Shown here in pieces: positions 44,679-55,397 of a stretch of 64,000 nt of DNA (position 1 is the first letter of the stretch; each line of letters begins with the position of its first letter). The stretch is from NCBI RefSeq assembly GCF_000695625.1, contig NZ_JMQI01000062.1:248001-312000 (forward strand). Direction: 5' to 3'. The notes below the pieces were generated by a model. It was not told the origin of the DNA. It did not search any database and worked only from the letters and a program-made list of their open reading frames with translations. The translations under genes and the position numbers were made by a program. Source of the stretch: Amycolatopsis rifamycinica (lineage in GTDB: Bacteria > Actinomycetota > Actinomycetes > Mycobacteriales > Pseudonocardiaceae).

Positions 44679-46102
44679 GGTTCCGGCTCCGGTTCGGTGA
44701 CGTCGGGCAGCAGGGGCAGCCAGAACTCGACGACGGTGCCCTCGCCGGGGGTGCTCCGCACGGCGAGCCAGCCGTGCGCCGCTTCGGCGCGTTCGTGCAT
44801 CTCGACCAGCCCGAAGTGGCCCGCGCCGGCGTCGGTCCCGGCCGTGCCGACGCCGTCGTCGGTGATCCGCACGAGGGTGCCGTTGTCCACTGTGGACAGC
44901 GTGACGCCGACGCGGGTGGCGCGCGCGTGCTTGTGGACGTTGCTGAGCGCCTCCTGGCAGATCCGGTACACGGTGATCGCCGCTTCGGGGGACGGCTCGG
45001 CGGTGAGCTCGTCCCGCACCTCGTGCGCCAGCCCCCAGCGGCCGGCGACGTCGTCGGTGTACGCCGAGACGGCCTCCACCAGGCCGTGCCGGTCGAGTTC
45101 CGGCGGCCGCAGCCGGGAGACCAGGCCGCGCAGCCGGGCGATCGCGGCGGCGACGGCCTCGTCGAGGCCGCCGACGGCGCTCTTGTGCGGTTCCGGCAGC
45201 CGGGAGGCCAGCAGCTGCAGGCGCATGCCGACGGCCACCATGGACTGGATCGACTCGTCGTGGACGTCCCAGGCGATCCGGCGCCGCTCCACCTCCTGGG
45301 CCTCGACGAGGTGCCCGACCAGCCGGCGGCGTTCGCGCAGCGCCTGCTCGGCGTTGCGGCGCTCGGTCATGTCGCGGGTGACCTTCCCGAAGCCGTGCAG
45401 CCGGCCCTGCTCGTCGTACAAGGCCGTGATCACCACGTTCGCCCAGAACCGGGTGCCGTCCTTGCGGACCCGCCACCCCTCGTCCTCCAGCCGGCCTTCG
45501 GCGACCGCGATCTCGAGCTCGCGGGCCGGCTTGCCCGCGGCGACGTCGTCCGCCGGGTAGAACACCGAGAAGTGCCGGCCGATGATCTCCGCCGCCGTGT
45601 ACCCCTTGATCCGCTCGGCGCCGGCGTTCCAGCTCGAGATGTGCCCGCCGGGGTCCAGCATGAAGATGCCGTAGTCCTGGACGCTCTGGACGAGCAGGCG
45701 GAACCGTTCTTCGCTCTCCCGCAGCGCCAGCTCGGCCGCGCGGCGTTCGGACACGTCGCGGGTGACCTTCCCGAACCCGCGCAGGCGCCCCTGCTCGTCG
45801 TACAAGGCCGTGATCACCACGTTCGCCCAGAACCGGGTGCCGTCCTTGCGGACCCGCCACCCCTCGTCCTCCAGCCGCCCCTCCCGGACGGCTCGCTCCA
45901 GCGCCCGGGCCGGCTTGCCCGCGGCCACGTCATCGGCCGGGTAGAACACCGAGAAGTGCCGCCCGACGATCTCCGCCGCCGCGTAGCCCTTGATGCGCTC
46001 CGCCCCCGCGTTCCAAGTCGAGATCCGGCCTTCGGTGTCGAGCAGGAAGATCCCGTAGTCCAGCACTCCGTGCACCAGCAGGCGGAACCGGTCGTCGTCC
46101 AT
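44675..46102 (-). CDS. Soluble histidine kinase with two near-identical PAS domains
   Basis: 475 residues, no membrane segment. Two tandem PAS/PAC units at about 1-125 and 130-253 share long identical stretches (WNAGAERIKGY, GRHFSVFYPADDVAAGKPAR, EDEGWRVRKDGTRFWANVV). Then HisKA_3 with the phospho-His in ERRRIAWDVHDESIQS and a HATPase with RICQEALSNVHKHA and DDGVG. This is a NarX/DegS-type kinase. It is coupled to the REC-only gene. The sensed signal may be redox or a cytoplasmic ligand, as no haem or flavin residue is evident. Confidence 0.88.
   Translation of the reverse strand: MDDDRFRLLVHGVLDYGIFLLDTEGRISTWNAGAERIKGYAAAEIVGRHFSVFYPADDVAAGKPARALERAVREGRLEDEGWRVRKDGTRFWANVVITALYDEQGRLRGFGKVTRDVSERRAAELALRESEERFRLLVQSVQDYGIFMLDPGGHISSWNAGAERIKGYTAAEIIGRHFSVFYPADDVAAGKPARELEIAVAEGRLEDEGWRVRKDGTRFWANVVITALYDEQGRLHGFGKVTRDMTERRNAEQALRERRRLVGHLVEAQEVERRRIAWDVHDESIQSMVAVGMRLQLLASRLPEPHKSAVGGLDEAVAAAIARLRGLVSRLRPPELDRHGLVEAVSAYTDDVAGRWGLAHEVRDELTAEPSPEAAITVYRICQEALSNVHKHARATRVGVTLSTVDNGTLVRITDDGVGTAGTDAGAGHFGLVEMHERAEAAHGWLAVRSTPGEGTVVEFWLPLLPDVTEPEPEP
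45405..45493. repeat. 89-bp exact direct repeat, copy 1 (second copy 45789-45877)
   Basis: Both copies are identical over 89 bp and lie 384 bp (128 codons) apart, encoding the same part of PAS domains 2 and 1. It marks a recent in-frame duplication or gene conversion within the kinase gene. Confidence 0.9.
45789..45877. repeat. 89-bp exact direct repeat, copy 2 (first copy 45405-45493)
   Basis: Second copy of the intragenic PAS repeat. Sequence outside the 89 bp is diverged but clearly homologous over the PAS length. Confidence 0.9.
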
Positions 46103-46150
46103 GCGGCAACTCTGCCGGATCGCCGCCCGTCCGGCACCGCCGACGGCGGC

Positions 46151-46621
46151 TCAGCCCGCGAGCTCGGCGGACGTGGCGGGCAGGACACACCAGACCACCT
46201 TCCCGCGGCCGTGGCGCTCGGTCCCCCGCATCGACGCGAGCCGGTCGACGAGCGCGAGACCCCAGCCGCCGTCGGCTCCCGCGGGGCGCCGCACCGGCGG
46301 CGCCGGGTTGTCGTCGAAGACCTCGATGCGGACGTCGGTGTCGTCCACGCTCAGCCGCAGGACGGGGTGGCCGCCGCCGTGGCGCAGCGCGTTCGTCGCC
46401 AGCTCGGTGACGACCAGCAACGCGTCGTCGACGGCGGCTCCGTCGGTCCAGGCGAGCAGGGCGAGCCGGGTGAACCGGCGGGCGGCGGCGAGGCCGTGCG
46501 CCGAAGCGGTCAGGACGCACTCCGCGGTGAGCGGGGCAGGGATGGTCACGCCGCAAGCCTGCTCGATGCGCACCCGGCGGCGCGAGATGCAAAAGCCCCC
46601 ACCCGCCTGGTGCAGGTGCAT
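46151..46621 (-). CDS. RsbW-like ATP-binding protein (anti-sigma/serine kinase family)
   Basis: 156 residues if the ATG at 46621, coupled through TGATG to the upstream regulator, is used. The GTG at 46549 (132 residues) would start where homologues usually do. HATPase motifs: DDALLVVTELATNALRHGGG (N-box) and DGGWGLALVDRLA (G-box). These proteins bind sigma or anti-sigma-antagonist partners and phosphorylate Ser. The STAS gene in the same island is a candidate partner, although it lacks the phospho-Ser. Confidence 0.85.
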   Translation of the reverse strand: MHLHQAGGGFCISRRRVRIEQACGVTIPAPLTAECVLTASAHGLAAARRFTRLALLAWTDGAAVDDALLVVTELATNALRHGGGHPVLRLSVDDTDVRIEVFDDNPAPPVRRPAGADGGWGLALVDRLASMRGTERHGRGKVVWCVLPATSAELAG

Positions 46622-47280
46622 CAGCTGATGAGGCCCTCCCGGCGGGCCACCGCGACGGCTTCGAGCTTCGACCGCGCGCCGAGCTTTTCCAGCACCCGCT
46701 GGACGTGGTTGCGCGTGGTGTTGCGGGAAACGCCCAGCCGGCGGCCGATCTCGTCGGTCGTCGCGCCCTCGGCGAGCAGGTCGAGGGTTTCGCGCTCCCG
46801 GGCGGTCAGGGCCGCGCCGTTCCCGGGGCCGCGGCCGGTGAGCCGGTCGAAGACACCGGGCAGCAGTTCCGGGTCGAAGACGACGCCGCCGGCCGCCACG
46901 TCCCGCACGGCGGTTTCGAGCACGCCGAGCTGGGAGGACTTCAGCAGCAGCCCCGCACCGCCCGCCTTGGCGACCTGCACGGCGACCGCGGGTGTCGCGT
47001 CGCCGGTCAGCACCAGCACCCGCGCGCCGCCCGCACCGAGCTGCGCGACGACGCCGAGGGCGTCACCGTCGGCGAGCCGCCGGTCCAGCACCACGACGTC
47101 CGGGGCGTGTTCGAGCACGTCGGCCACCGCCTCCGCCCGCGACCGGGCCCGGCCGACCACGGTGATCCCGTCGGCGCGGTCGAGGGCCTGCTGCAGTGCC
47201 TCGGCGACCATGTCGTGGTCCTCCACGAGCAGGACACGGACGGGACGGGGCTCCTCGGCGCTGCTCACGGTGTTCCTCAC
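46621..47280 (-). CDS. NarL/FixJ family response regulator
   Basis: 219 residues. Receiver domain with RVLLVEDHDMVAEAL, phospho-Asp in DVVVLDRRLADGD and Lys in LLLKSS. C-terminal LuxR-type HTH LTARERETLDLLAEGATTDEIGRRLGVSRNTTRNHVQRVL. Located upstream of, and coupled to, the RsbW-like gene. The PAS-PAS kinase is on the same strand downstream, and could be its partner. Confidence 0.9.
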   Translation of the reverse strand: MRNTVSSAEEPRPVRVLLVEDHDMVAEALQQALDRADGITVVGRARSRAEAVADVLEHAPDVVVLDRRLADGDALGVVAQLGAGGARVLVLTGDATPAVAVQVAKAGGAGLLLKSSQLGVLETAVRDVAAGGVVFDPELLPGVFDRLTGRGPGNGAALTARERETLDLLAEGATTDEIGRRLGVSRNTTRNHVQRVLEKLGARSKLEAVAVARREGLIS

Positions 47281-47320
47281 TCCGGCGGTGGCTGCCCGCC
47301 CATCCTAGGCGCCCCGCCGG

Positions 47321-47785
47321 TCACCAGGCCGGGGAACTCGGCCGCAGCAGTCCTTCGGGCCCGGTGGCGGGCAGCCAGTCGACGAGGTCCTCGTGGTGAC
47401 CGGCCGCCCGGAACACCGGCGGCCGGAACGAGCCGGCACCCGGCCCGGCGGCCCGCAGCACCTCGAGGAACCGGGCGACCGCGCGCGGCGGGGGCAGGAC
47501 CTCCGGGCCGCCGAGGTAGGCCAGCGGCTTCGCCGCGCCCCCGCCCGCGGGCTCGACGACCGCCGACCAGCCGTGCACCTCGTCCCAGACGAGGGCCAGG
47601 TCGTGGCCCGGCAGGTCCGGCACGGTGCGGTCGAGGGCGACGTACCCGGAGGCGGGCACGTCGAGGTCGAGCGAACACGACTCGAAGCCGACGCCGACCG
47701 CCCGCGCGACCCGGGACAGGTAGGCACGCAGCCCCCGGGCGAAGTGGTATTCGATGTCCTTGCCGAAGCCGATGAGCGTGTTCAT
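47321..47785 (-). CDS. DUF6292-like protein
   Basis: 154 residues: GLRAYLSRVARAVGV, DLDVPASGYVALDRTVPDLPGHDLALVWDEVHGW. This profile matches short proteins annotated DUF6292 that are common in Pseudonocardiaceae and have no known function. It lies between the signalling island and a metabolic gene; no conserved partner seen. Confidence 0.7.
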   Translation of the reverse strand: MNTLIGFGKDIEYHFARGLRAYLSRVARAVGVGFESCSLDLDVPASGYVALDRTVPDLPGHDLALVWDEVHGWSAVVEPAGGGAAKPLAYLGGPEVLPPPRAVARFLEVLRAAGPGAGSFRPPVFRAAGHHEDLVDWLPATGPEGLLRPSSPAW

Positions 47786-47854
47786 GGTGTCCGCCTCCCG
47801 CGCCCGCTACCAGGGGCGGAATACCCGATCCGGCGAACGATCACACTTTTGTGT

Positions 47855-48562
47855 TCACTCTTCGATCGCCCCGCCCACGGCCCTGAGATGCGCCCGGAAA
47901 GTCAAGGACGGATTCGTTTCCCGCGCCGCAAGGAATTCACCGAAACGCACCTGCTGCCGCAACGGTTCGCCGCCGCGGATCCGATCGGCCTGGCGGCGTT
48001 CGGTGTCGCGGATCCCTTCGGCGAGGCCGAACAGTTCACCCGCCCGGGCGAGCGGGACGAAGAGGACGCCGTCGTCGTCGCCCAGCACGAGGTCGGCCGG
48101 GCCGATCCGCCAGGGCCCGACGATCGCCTCGGCCAGCCCGCCGTCGACGCGCGGGCCCAGGCTCAGCGGGCCGGTGGGCAGCGACCCGAGGCTGAACACC
48201 GGCAGCCCGATGGCGCGGATGTCGGCGGTGTCGCGGTGCAGGCCCCAGATGACCACCCCGGACAGCCCGGCGGCCCGGGCCTCGAGGACCACCAGGTCGC
48301 CGACGCAGCTTTCGTCGAGCCGGCCGCCGTTGTCGACCACCAGCACACCGCCGGCGGGCGCCTCCTCGAACGCCTCCAGGAAGACGTCGACGCTGCCGAC
48401 GTGCCGGGCCGGGACGGCCGGGCCGAACAGCCGGCTCCCCGGCACCACCGCGCGCGTCGGCGCCGGCGCGCACCGCACGGGGAGACCGGCGCGGATGCAC
48501 GCGTCGGCGAGGTGGGCGGTGGTCAGCGTCGCGAAGCGCTGTCTGAGTCGTTCGTGCTCCAT
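47855..48562 (-). CDS. RraA family protein (HMG/CHA aldolase-like)
   Basis: 235 residues. RraA fold: TAHLADACIRAGLP, GGVLVVDNGGRLDESCVGDLVVLEA with the Mg-binding GD, GVVIWGLHRDTADIRAIGLPVFS and ADLVLGDDDGVLFVP. Some members are aldolases for 4-hydroxy-4-methyl-2-oxoglutarate or oxaloacetate decarboxylases; others bind RNase E. An acid-lyase role is likely here, substrate unclear. Confidence 0.83.
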   Translation of the reverse strand: MEHERLRQRFATLTTAHLADACIRAGLPVRCAPAPTRAVVPGSRLFGPAVPARHVGSVDVFLEAFEEAPAGGVLVVDNGGRLDESCVGDLVVLEARAAGLSGVVIWGLHRDTADIRAIGLPVFSLGSLPTGPLSLGPRVDGGLAEAIVGPWRIGPADLVLGDDDGVLFVPLARAGELFGLAEGIRDTERRQADRIRGGEPLRQQVRFGEFLAARETNPSLTFRAHLRAVGGAIEE

Positions 48563-48571
48563 GCGCCGAAT

Positions 48572-48901
48572 CTAGCCAGCGTCCCGGGTCTCCCCGGTCA
48601 GCCACGCCAGGTAGTCCGCGCTGCCGCCGACGATCGGGGTGGCGATCACTTCGGGCAGGTCGTAACCGTGCAGCTGCCGCAGCCGTTCGGCGAGGGCGGG
48701 GACCCGGTCCGCGGTCGTCTTGATCTCGACCCGCCACTCCCGGTCGGTCCGCACGGCGCCGTCCCACCGGTAGACGCTGGTGATCGGCCCGACGACCTGG
48801 GCACAGGCCCCGAGGCGGGCTTCGACCGCCTGGGTGGCGAGCTCGCGGGCCGCCGTTTCGGAGTCCGTGGTGGAGGTGACGATCACGTGTTCTGCCGCCA
48901 T
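48572..48901 (-). CDS. cutA: CutA-type divalent-cation tolerance protein
   Basis: 109 residues with the CutA pattern VIVTSTTDSETAARELA, ACAQVVGPITSVYRWDGAV, EWRVEIKTTADRVPALAERL and HGYDLPEVIATPI. Trimeric in other bacteria; role in metal tolerance is not settled. Confidence 0.9.
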   Translation of the reverse strand: MAAEHVIVTSTTDSETAARELATQAVEARLGACAQVVGPITSVYRWDGAVRTDREWRVEIKTTADRVPALAERLRQLHGYDLPEVIATPIVGGSADYLAWLTGETRDAG

Positions 48902-49009
48902 GCCCGCGAGAATACCGGCGCGGCTACGGGTTCATCCGGAATTCGAGACACCGCAACCACGCGAACGCCAGGATGGGCGGGCCCCGTTCCCCGACGTGAG
49001 GACCCGAGC

Positions 49010-50413
49010 ATGCGCCGCCTGCCCGCACTCGCCACCGCCGTGCTCACCGCCGCGGTCCTGGCTCCCGCCACGGCCCACGCCGCGAGCCCGCCGTTCCCCG
49101 CGTCGGTGTTCCGCGCGACCCACAACAGCTACTCCGGCGACGTCGACGGCGCCAAGGACTCCCTCGTCCACCAGCTCGACCACGGCGTGCGGTTCCTGGA
49201 ACTCGACGTCCACGACAACGGCTACGCCACTTCGCACGACTACGCCGTCGGCCACGACTCGCCCGGCAACCTCGTCGACCACAGCGGCGGCAACCCCGCG
49301 TCGAACGACCTCCGCGACTGGCTCGCCGTGGTGAACACCTGGTCGGCGCAGCACCCGGCCGCCGCCCCGATCGTCGTCATGCTCGATCTCAAGGACGACC
49401 TCACCGACAACCCCTCGTTCGCGGCGGGCAACCTGACCGCGCTCAACCAGGAGCTGGAGTCGGTGTTCGGCGCGCGGCTGCTGCGGGCGCGGGACTACCC
49501 GGCGGCGCAGCCGGACGTCGACGCGCTGCGGGGACGCGTGCTGCCGCTGCTGTCCGGCCACGGCGGCTCCCGCACCGAGTACCGGCGCGACGTCGGCTAC
49601 CACCCCGCCGTCGCGCTGAACGGCCGCGGCCAGGTCGTCGAGGTGCACGACTCCGGCGCCGGCGCGCTCCGGTACTGGACGGGGACCTACGGCGCCGACG
49701 GGCGGGTCACCTGGCTCCGGCACGGCAAGTACGACAGCGGGCAGACGCCGGCGGTCGCCCTCAACGACAACGGCGACCTCGTCGAAGTCCACCAGTCCCC
49801 GAGCGCGACCACGCTCTGGTACCACGTCGGCAAGCTCGGCGCGGACGGCGAAATCACCTGGCAGGAGAGCCACCAGTACGACAACGGCGTCTCCCCCACC
49901 GTCGCGTTCACCGACGCCACGCACCTGCGGGAAATCCACCAGAGCCAGAGCAGCAGCCAGAACTGGGACTGGGACGGCCTGCTCGCGGGCACGACGGTGT
50001 CGTGGACCGGCAACGCGAAGACCGCCGACGCGCGGTTCGCCAAGGCGACGGCCACCAGCGCCGGCCGCACGGTCTCGGTGTGGACCGGCGCGGACGGCCC
50101 GACCTCGGCGCAGACGCTGCGCGCCGACACCGACCGGGTCGCCGGCGACCGGATCCGCTACCGGCAGGTCGCCTTCGACGAGTTCCAGAAGGGCGACAGC
50201 GCCGAGCTCCAGCAGGGTGCGCTCTTCTACGGCGCGCCCGCGACCGAGTCGGCGTTCATCACTTCGGCCCGGCAGGCCGGCAAGCTGGTGCGCGGCTGGG
50301 ACTTCGACTCCGCGGGCCAGGCCACCACGCCCCTGGCCGGCTACCCGGCGACCAACCACCCGGACGACAGCTGGTACCAGACGCTGCTGACGGGCAACGG
50401 CGCCGTCGAGTAG
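49010..50413 (+). CDS. Secreted PI-PLC-like phosphodiesterase with an internal repeat insertion
   Basis: 467 residues from ATG 49010 (GAGGA upstream). Signal peptide to about residue 25 (TAHAAS). PLC-X-type barrel start: FRATHNSYSGD (catalytic His) and FLELDVHD. The barrel is interrupted at about 185-330 by three similar units of about 45 residues: YHPAVALNGRGQVVEVHDS, TPAVALNDNGDLVEVHQSP and SPTVAFTDATHLREIHQS. The barrel end follows (KLVRGWDFDSAG, then NHPDDSWYQTLL). The insertion resembles blades of a propeller-like or lectin-like domain. Probably a secreted lipid-cleaving enzyme. Confidence 0.82.
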   Translation: MRRLPALATAVLTAAVLAPATAHAASPPFPASVFRATHNSYSGDVDGAKDSLVHQLDHGVRFLELDVHDNGYATSHDYAVGHDSPGNLVDHSGGNPASNDLRDWLAVVNTWSAQHPAAAPIVVMLDLKDDLTDNPSFAAGNLTALNQELESVFGARLLRARDYPAAQPDVDALRGRVLPLLSGHGGSRTEYRRDVGYHPAVALNGRGQVVEVHDSGAGALRYWTGTYGADGRVTWLRHGKYDSGQTPAVALNDNGDLVEVHQSPSATTLWYHVGKLGADGEITWQESHQYDNGVSPTVAFTDATHLREIHQSQSSSQNWDWDGLLAGTTVSWTGNAKTADARFAKATATSAGRTVSVWTGADGPTSAQTLRADTDRVAGDRIRYRQVAFDEFQKGDSAELQQGALFYGAPATESAFITSARQAGKLVRGWDFDSAGQATTPLAGYPATNHPDDSWYQTLLTGNGAVE

Positions 50414-50426
50414 CCCGGCCGTCAGC

Positions 50427-50462
50427 GCTTCGCCAGGGACCGGCAAGCGTCCCTGGCGAAGC
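50427..50462. terminator. Hairpin terminator between PI-PLC-like gene and metH
   Basis: Perfect 14-bp stem (50427-50440 with 50449-50462) and an 8-nt loop, between two convergent genes, so it can end both transcripts. Confidence 0.85.
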
Positions 50463-50498
50463 TTGGCGGCACGGAGAACCCGCCCGTCCTGACGCGCA

Positions 50499-54143
<3,645 letters not shown>

Positions 54144-54148
54144 CGGCA

Positions 54149-54234
54149 GCCTCCCTCAGTCGGGAGGCGCCCTTGGTTGGTCATTCCCGGCCGAGCGTGG
54201 CGGACCCGGTGGTCCGTTGCAGCGCCTCTCGACC
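54149..54234 (-). promoter_or_regulatory. S-adenosylhomocysteine riboswitch upstream of metH
   Basis: On the metH strand P1 is GGTCGAG with CTCGGCC, with internal hairpin CGGACC/GGTCCG and conserved GAGGCGCTGCAAC. GAGGCGC can pair with GCGCCTC further downstream, forming the pseudoknot. An exclusive alternative hairpin, GCCTCCC (54162-54168) with GGGAGGC (54149-54155), buries the ribosome binding site of the GTG. SAH binding would thus free translation (ON switch). The fit to the SAH aptamer is by eye, from known consensus. Confidence 0.85.
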
Positions 54235-54455
54235 TGTGGTCCACGGTATCGGAACCGGGCCCCGGTACGCCATCCCGCCCCGCGGGCGTGTCCACGTACT
54301 GGGACAGCATTCGTCCACAATGGATTGTCCGGGTCACCCTGCACCTCCGTCGACCGATCGGCTCCGAGTGTGGCAGCCGCGGATCGAGCCCCTCTCAAGT
54401 CCACTCAGAGCATGTGACCGGACACACAGGGTCACCGAGCCGGCGGCTTGAAAAC

Positions 54456-54469
54456 TGAAACACGTTCTA
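54456..54469. promoter_or_regulatory. KstR-like palindrome in the promoter of the F420-type oxidoreductase
   Basis: TGAAACACGTTCTA fits TNNAACNNGTTNNA, the motif of TetR-type cholesterol regulator KstR. It overlaps a TAATAC -10-like element (54468-54473) placed just before the GTG at 54483. No ribosome binding site separates them. Confidence 0.5.
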
Positions 54470-54482
54470 ATACGCTCCGCGG

Positions 54483-55397
54483 GTGGACTACGGAATCGTG
54501 CTGTTCACCAGCGACCGCGGGATCAGCCCGGCTTCCGCGGCGCGCGCCGCGGAAGCCGCGGGGTTCTCGACCTTCTACGTCCCCGAGCACACCCACATCC
54601 CGGTGAAGCGCGAGTCACCGCACCCGCGCACCGGCGACGCGTCACTGCCCGACGACCGCTACAGCCGGACGCTCGACCCGTGGGTCGCGCTGGCGACGGC
54701 GGCCGCGGTCACGTCGCGCATCCGGCTCGCCACGGCGGTGGCCCTGCCGGTGGAGAGCGACCCGATCACGCTCGCCAAGACGATCGCCAGCCTCGACCAC
54801 CTCTCCGGCGGCCGCGTCACGCTCGGCGCCGGCTTCGGCTGGAACGTCGACGAGCTGACCGACCACGGCGTGCCCGGCAACCGCCGCCGCACCGCGCTGC
54901 GCGAGTACCTCGAAGCGATGAGTGCACTGTGGACACAGGAGGAAGCCGCCTACGACGGGGAGTTCGTCTCCTTCGGACCGAGCTGGGCGTGGCCGAAGCC
55001 GGTCCAGGCGCACATCCCGGTGCTGCTCGGCGCGGGCCCGACCGAGAAGACGTTCCGCTGGATCGCCCGCCACGCGGACGGCTGGCTCACCACGCCGGCC
55101 GACACCGACCTGGACGGGCACGTGGCCCTGCTGAAGGAGATCTGGGCCGGCGAAGGCCGTACGGACGCTCCGCGGATCTGCGCCCTCGGCGAGCGGCCGG
55201 ACCCGGAACGCCTGGCGCACCTGGACGCACTGGGCGTCACCGAGACGATCTTCGGCCTCCCCGACCGTTCCCCGGACGAAGTCGAGGCGTGGATCGGCCG
55301 GCTGGCCGGCAAGCTCACCCTCCCTGGCGCGCCCGCAGGTCGAGCTCGATCTGCTCCAGCGTGCGGCCCTTCGTCTCCGGAACCAGCCACTGGGTGA
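54483..55397 (+). CDS. LLM-class F420-dependent oxidoreductase, probably leaderless
   Basis: 304 residues from GTG 54483. Luciferase-like TIM barrel: FYVPEHTHIPV, SRIRLATAVALPVESDPITLAKTIASLDHLSGGRVTLGAGFGWN, then WPKPVQAHIPVLLGAGPTEKTF. It probably uses F420 rather than FMN, as in related TIGR-type proteins. A -10-like TAATAC ends 9 nt before the start, suggesting a leaderless mRNA. The last 28 residues are Pro/Ala/Ser-rich and overlap the opposite sugar transporter gene by 83 nt. A KstR-like site hints at steroid or lipid catabolism. Confidence 0.83.
   Translation: MDYGIVLFTSDRGISPASAARAAEAAGFSTFYVPEHTHIPVKRESPHPRTGDASLPDDRYSRTLDPWVALATAAAVTSRIRLATAVALPVESDPITLAKTIASLDHLSGGRVTLGAGFGWNVDELTDHGVPGNRRRTALREYLEAMSALWTQEEAAYDGEFVSFGPSWAWPKPVQAHIPVLLGAGPTEKTFRWIARHADGWLTTPADTDLDGHVALLKEIWAGEGRTDAPRICALGERPDPERLAHLDALGVTETIFGLPDRSPDEVEAWIGRLAGKLTLPGAPAGRARSAPACGPSSPEPATG

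Noticed and set aside
54448..54473. TTGAAA and TAATAC as a standard -35/-10 promoter
   Set aside because: Spacing is only 14 bp, too short for a usual promoter; only the -10-like element is retained as a hint.
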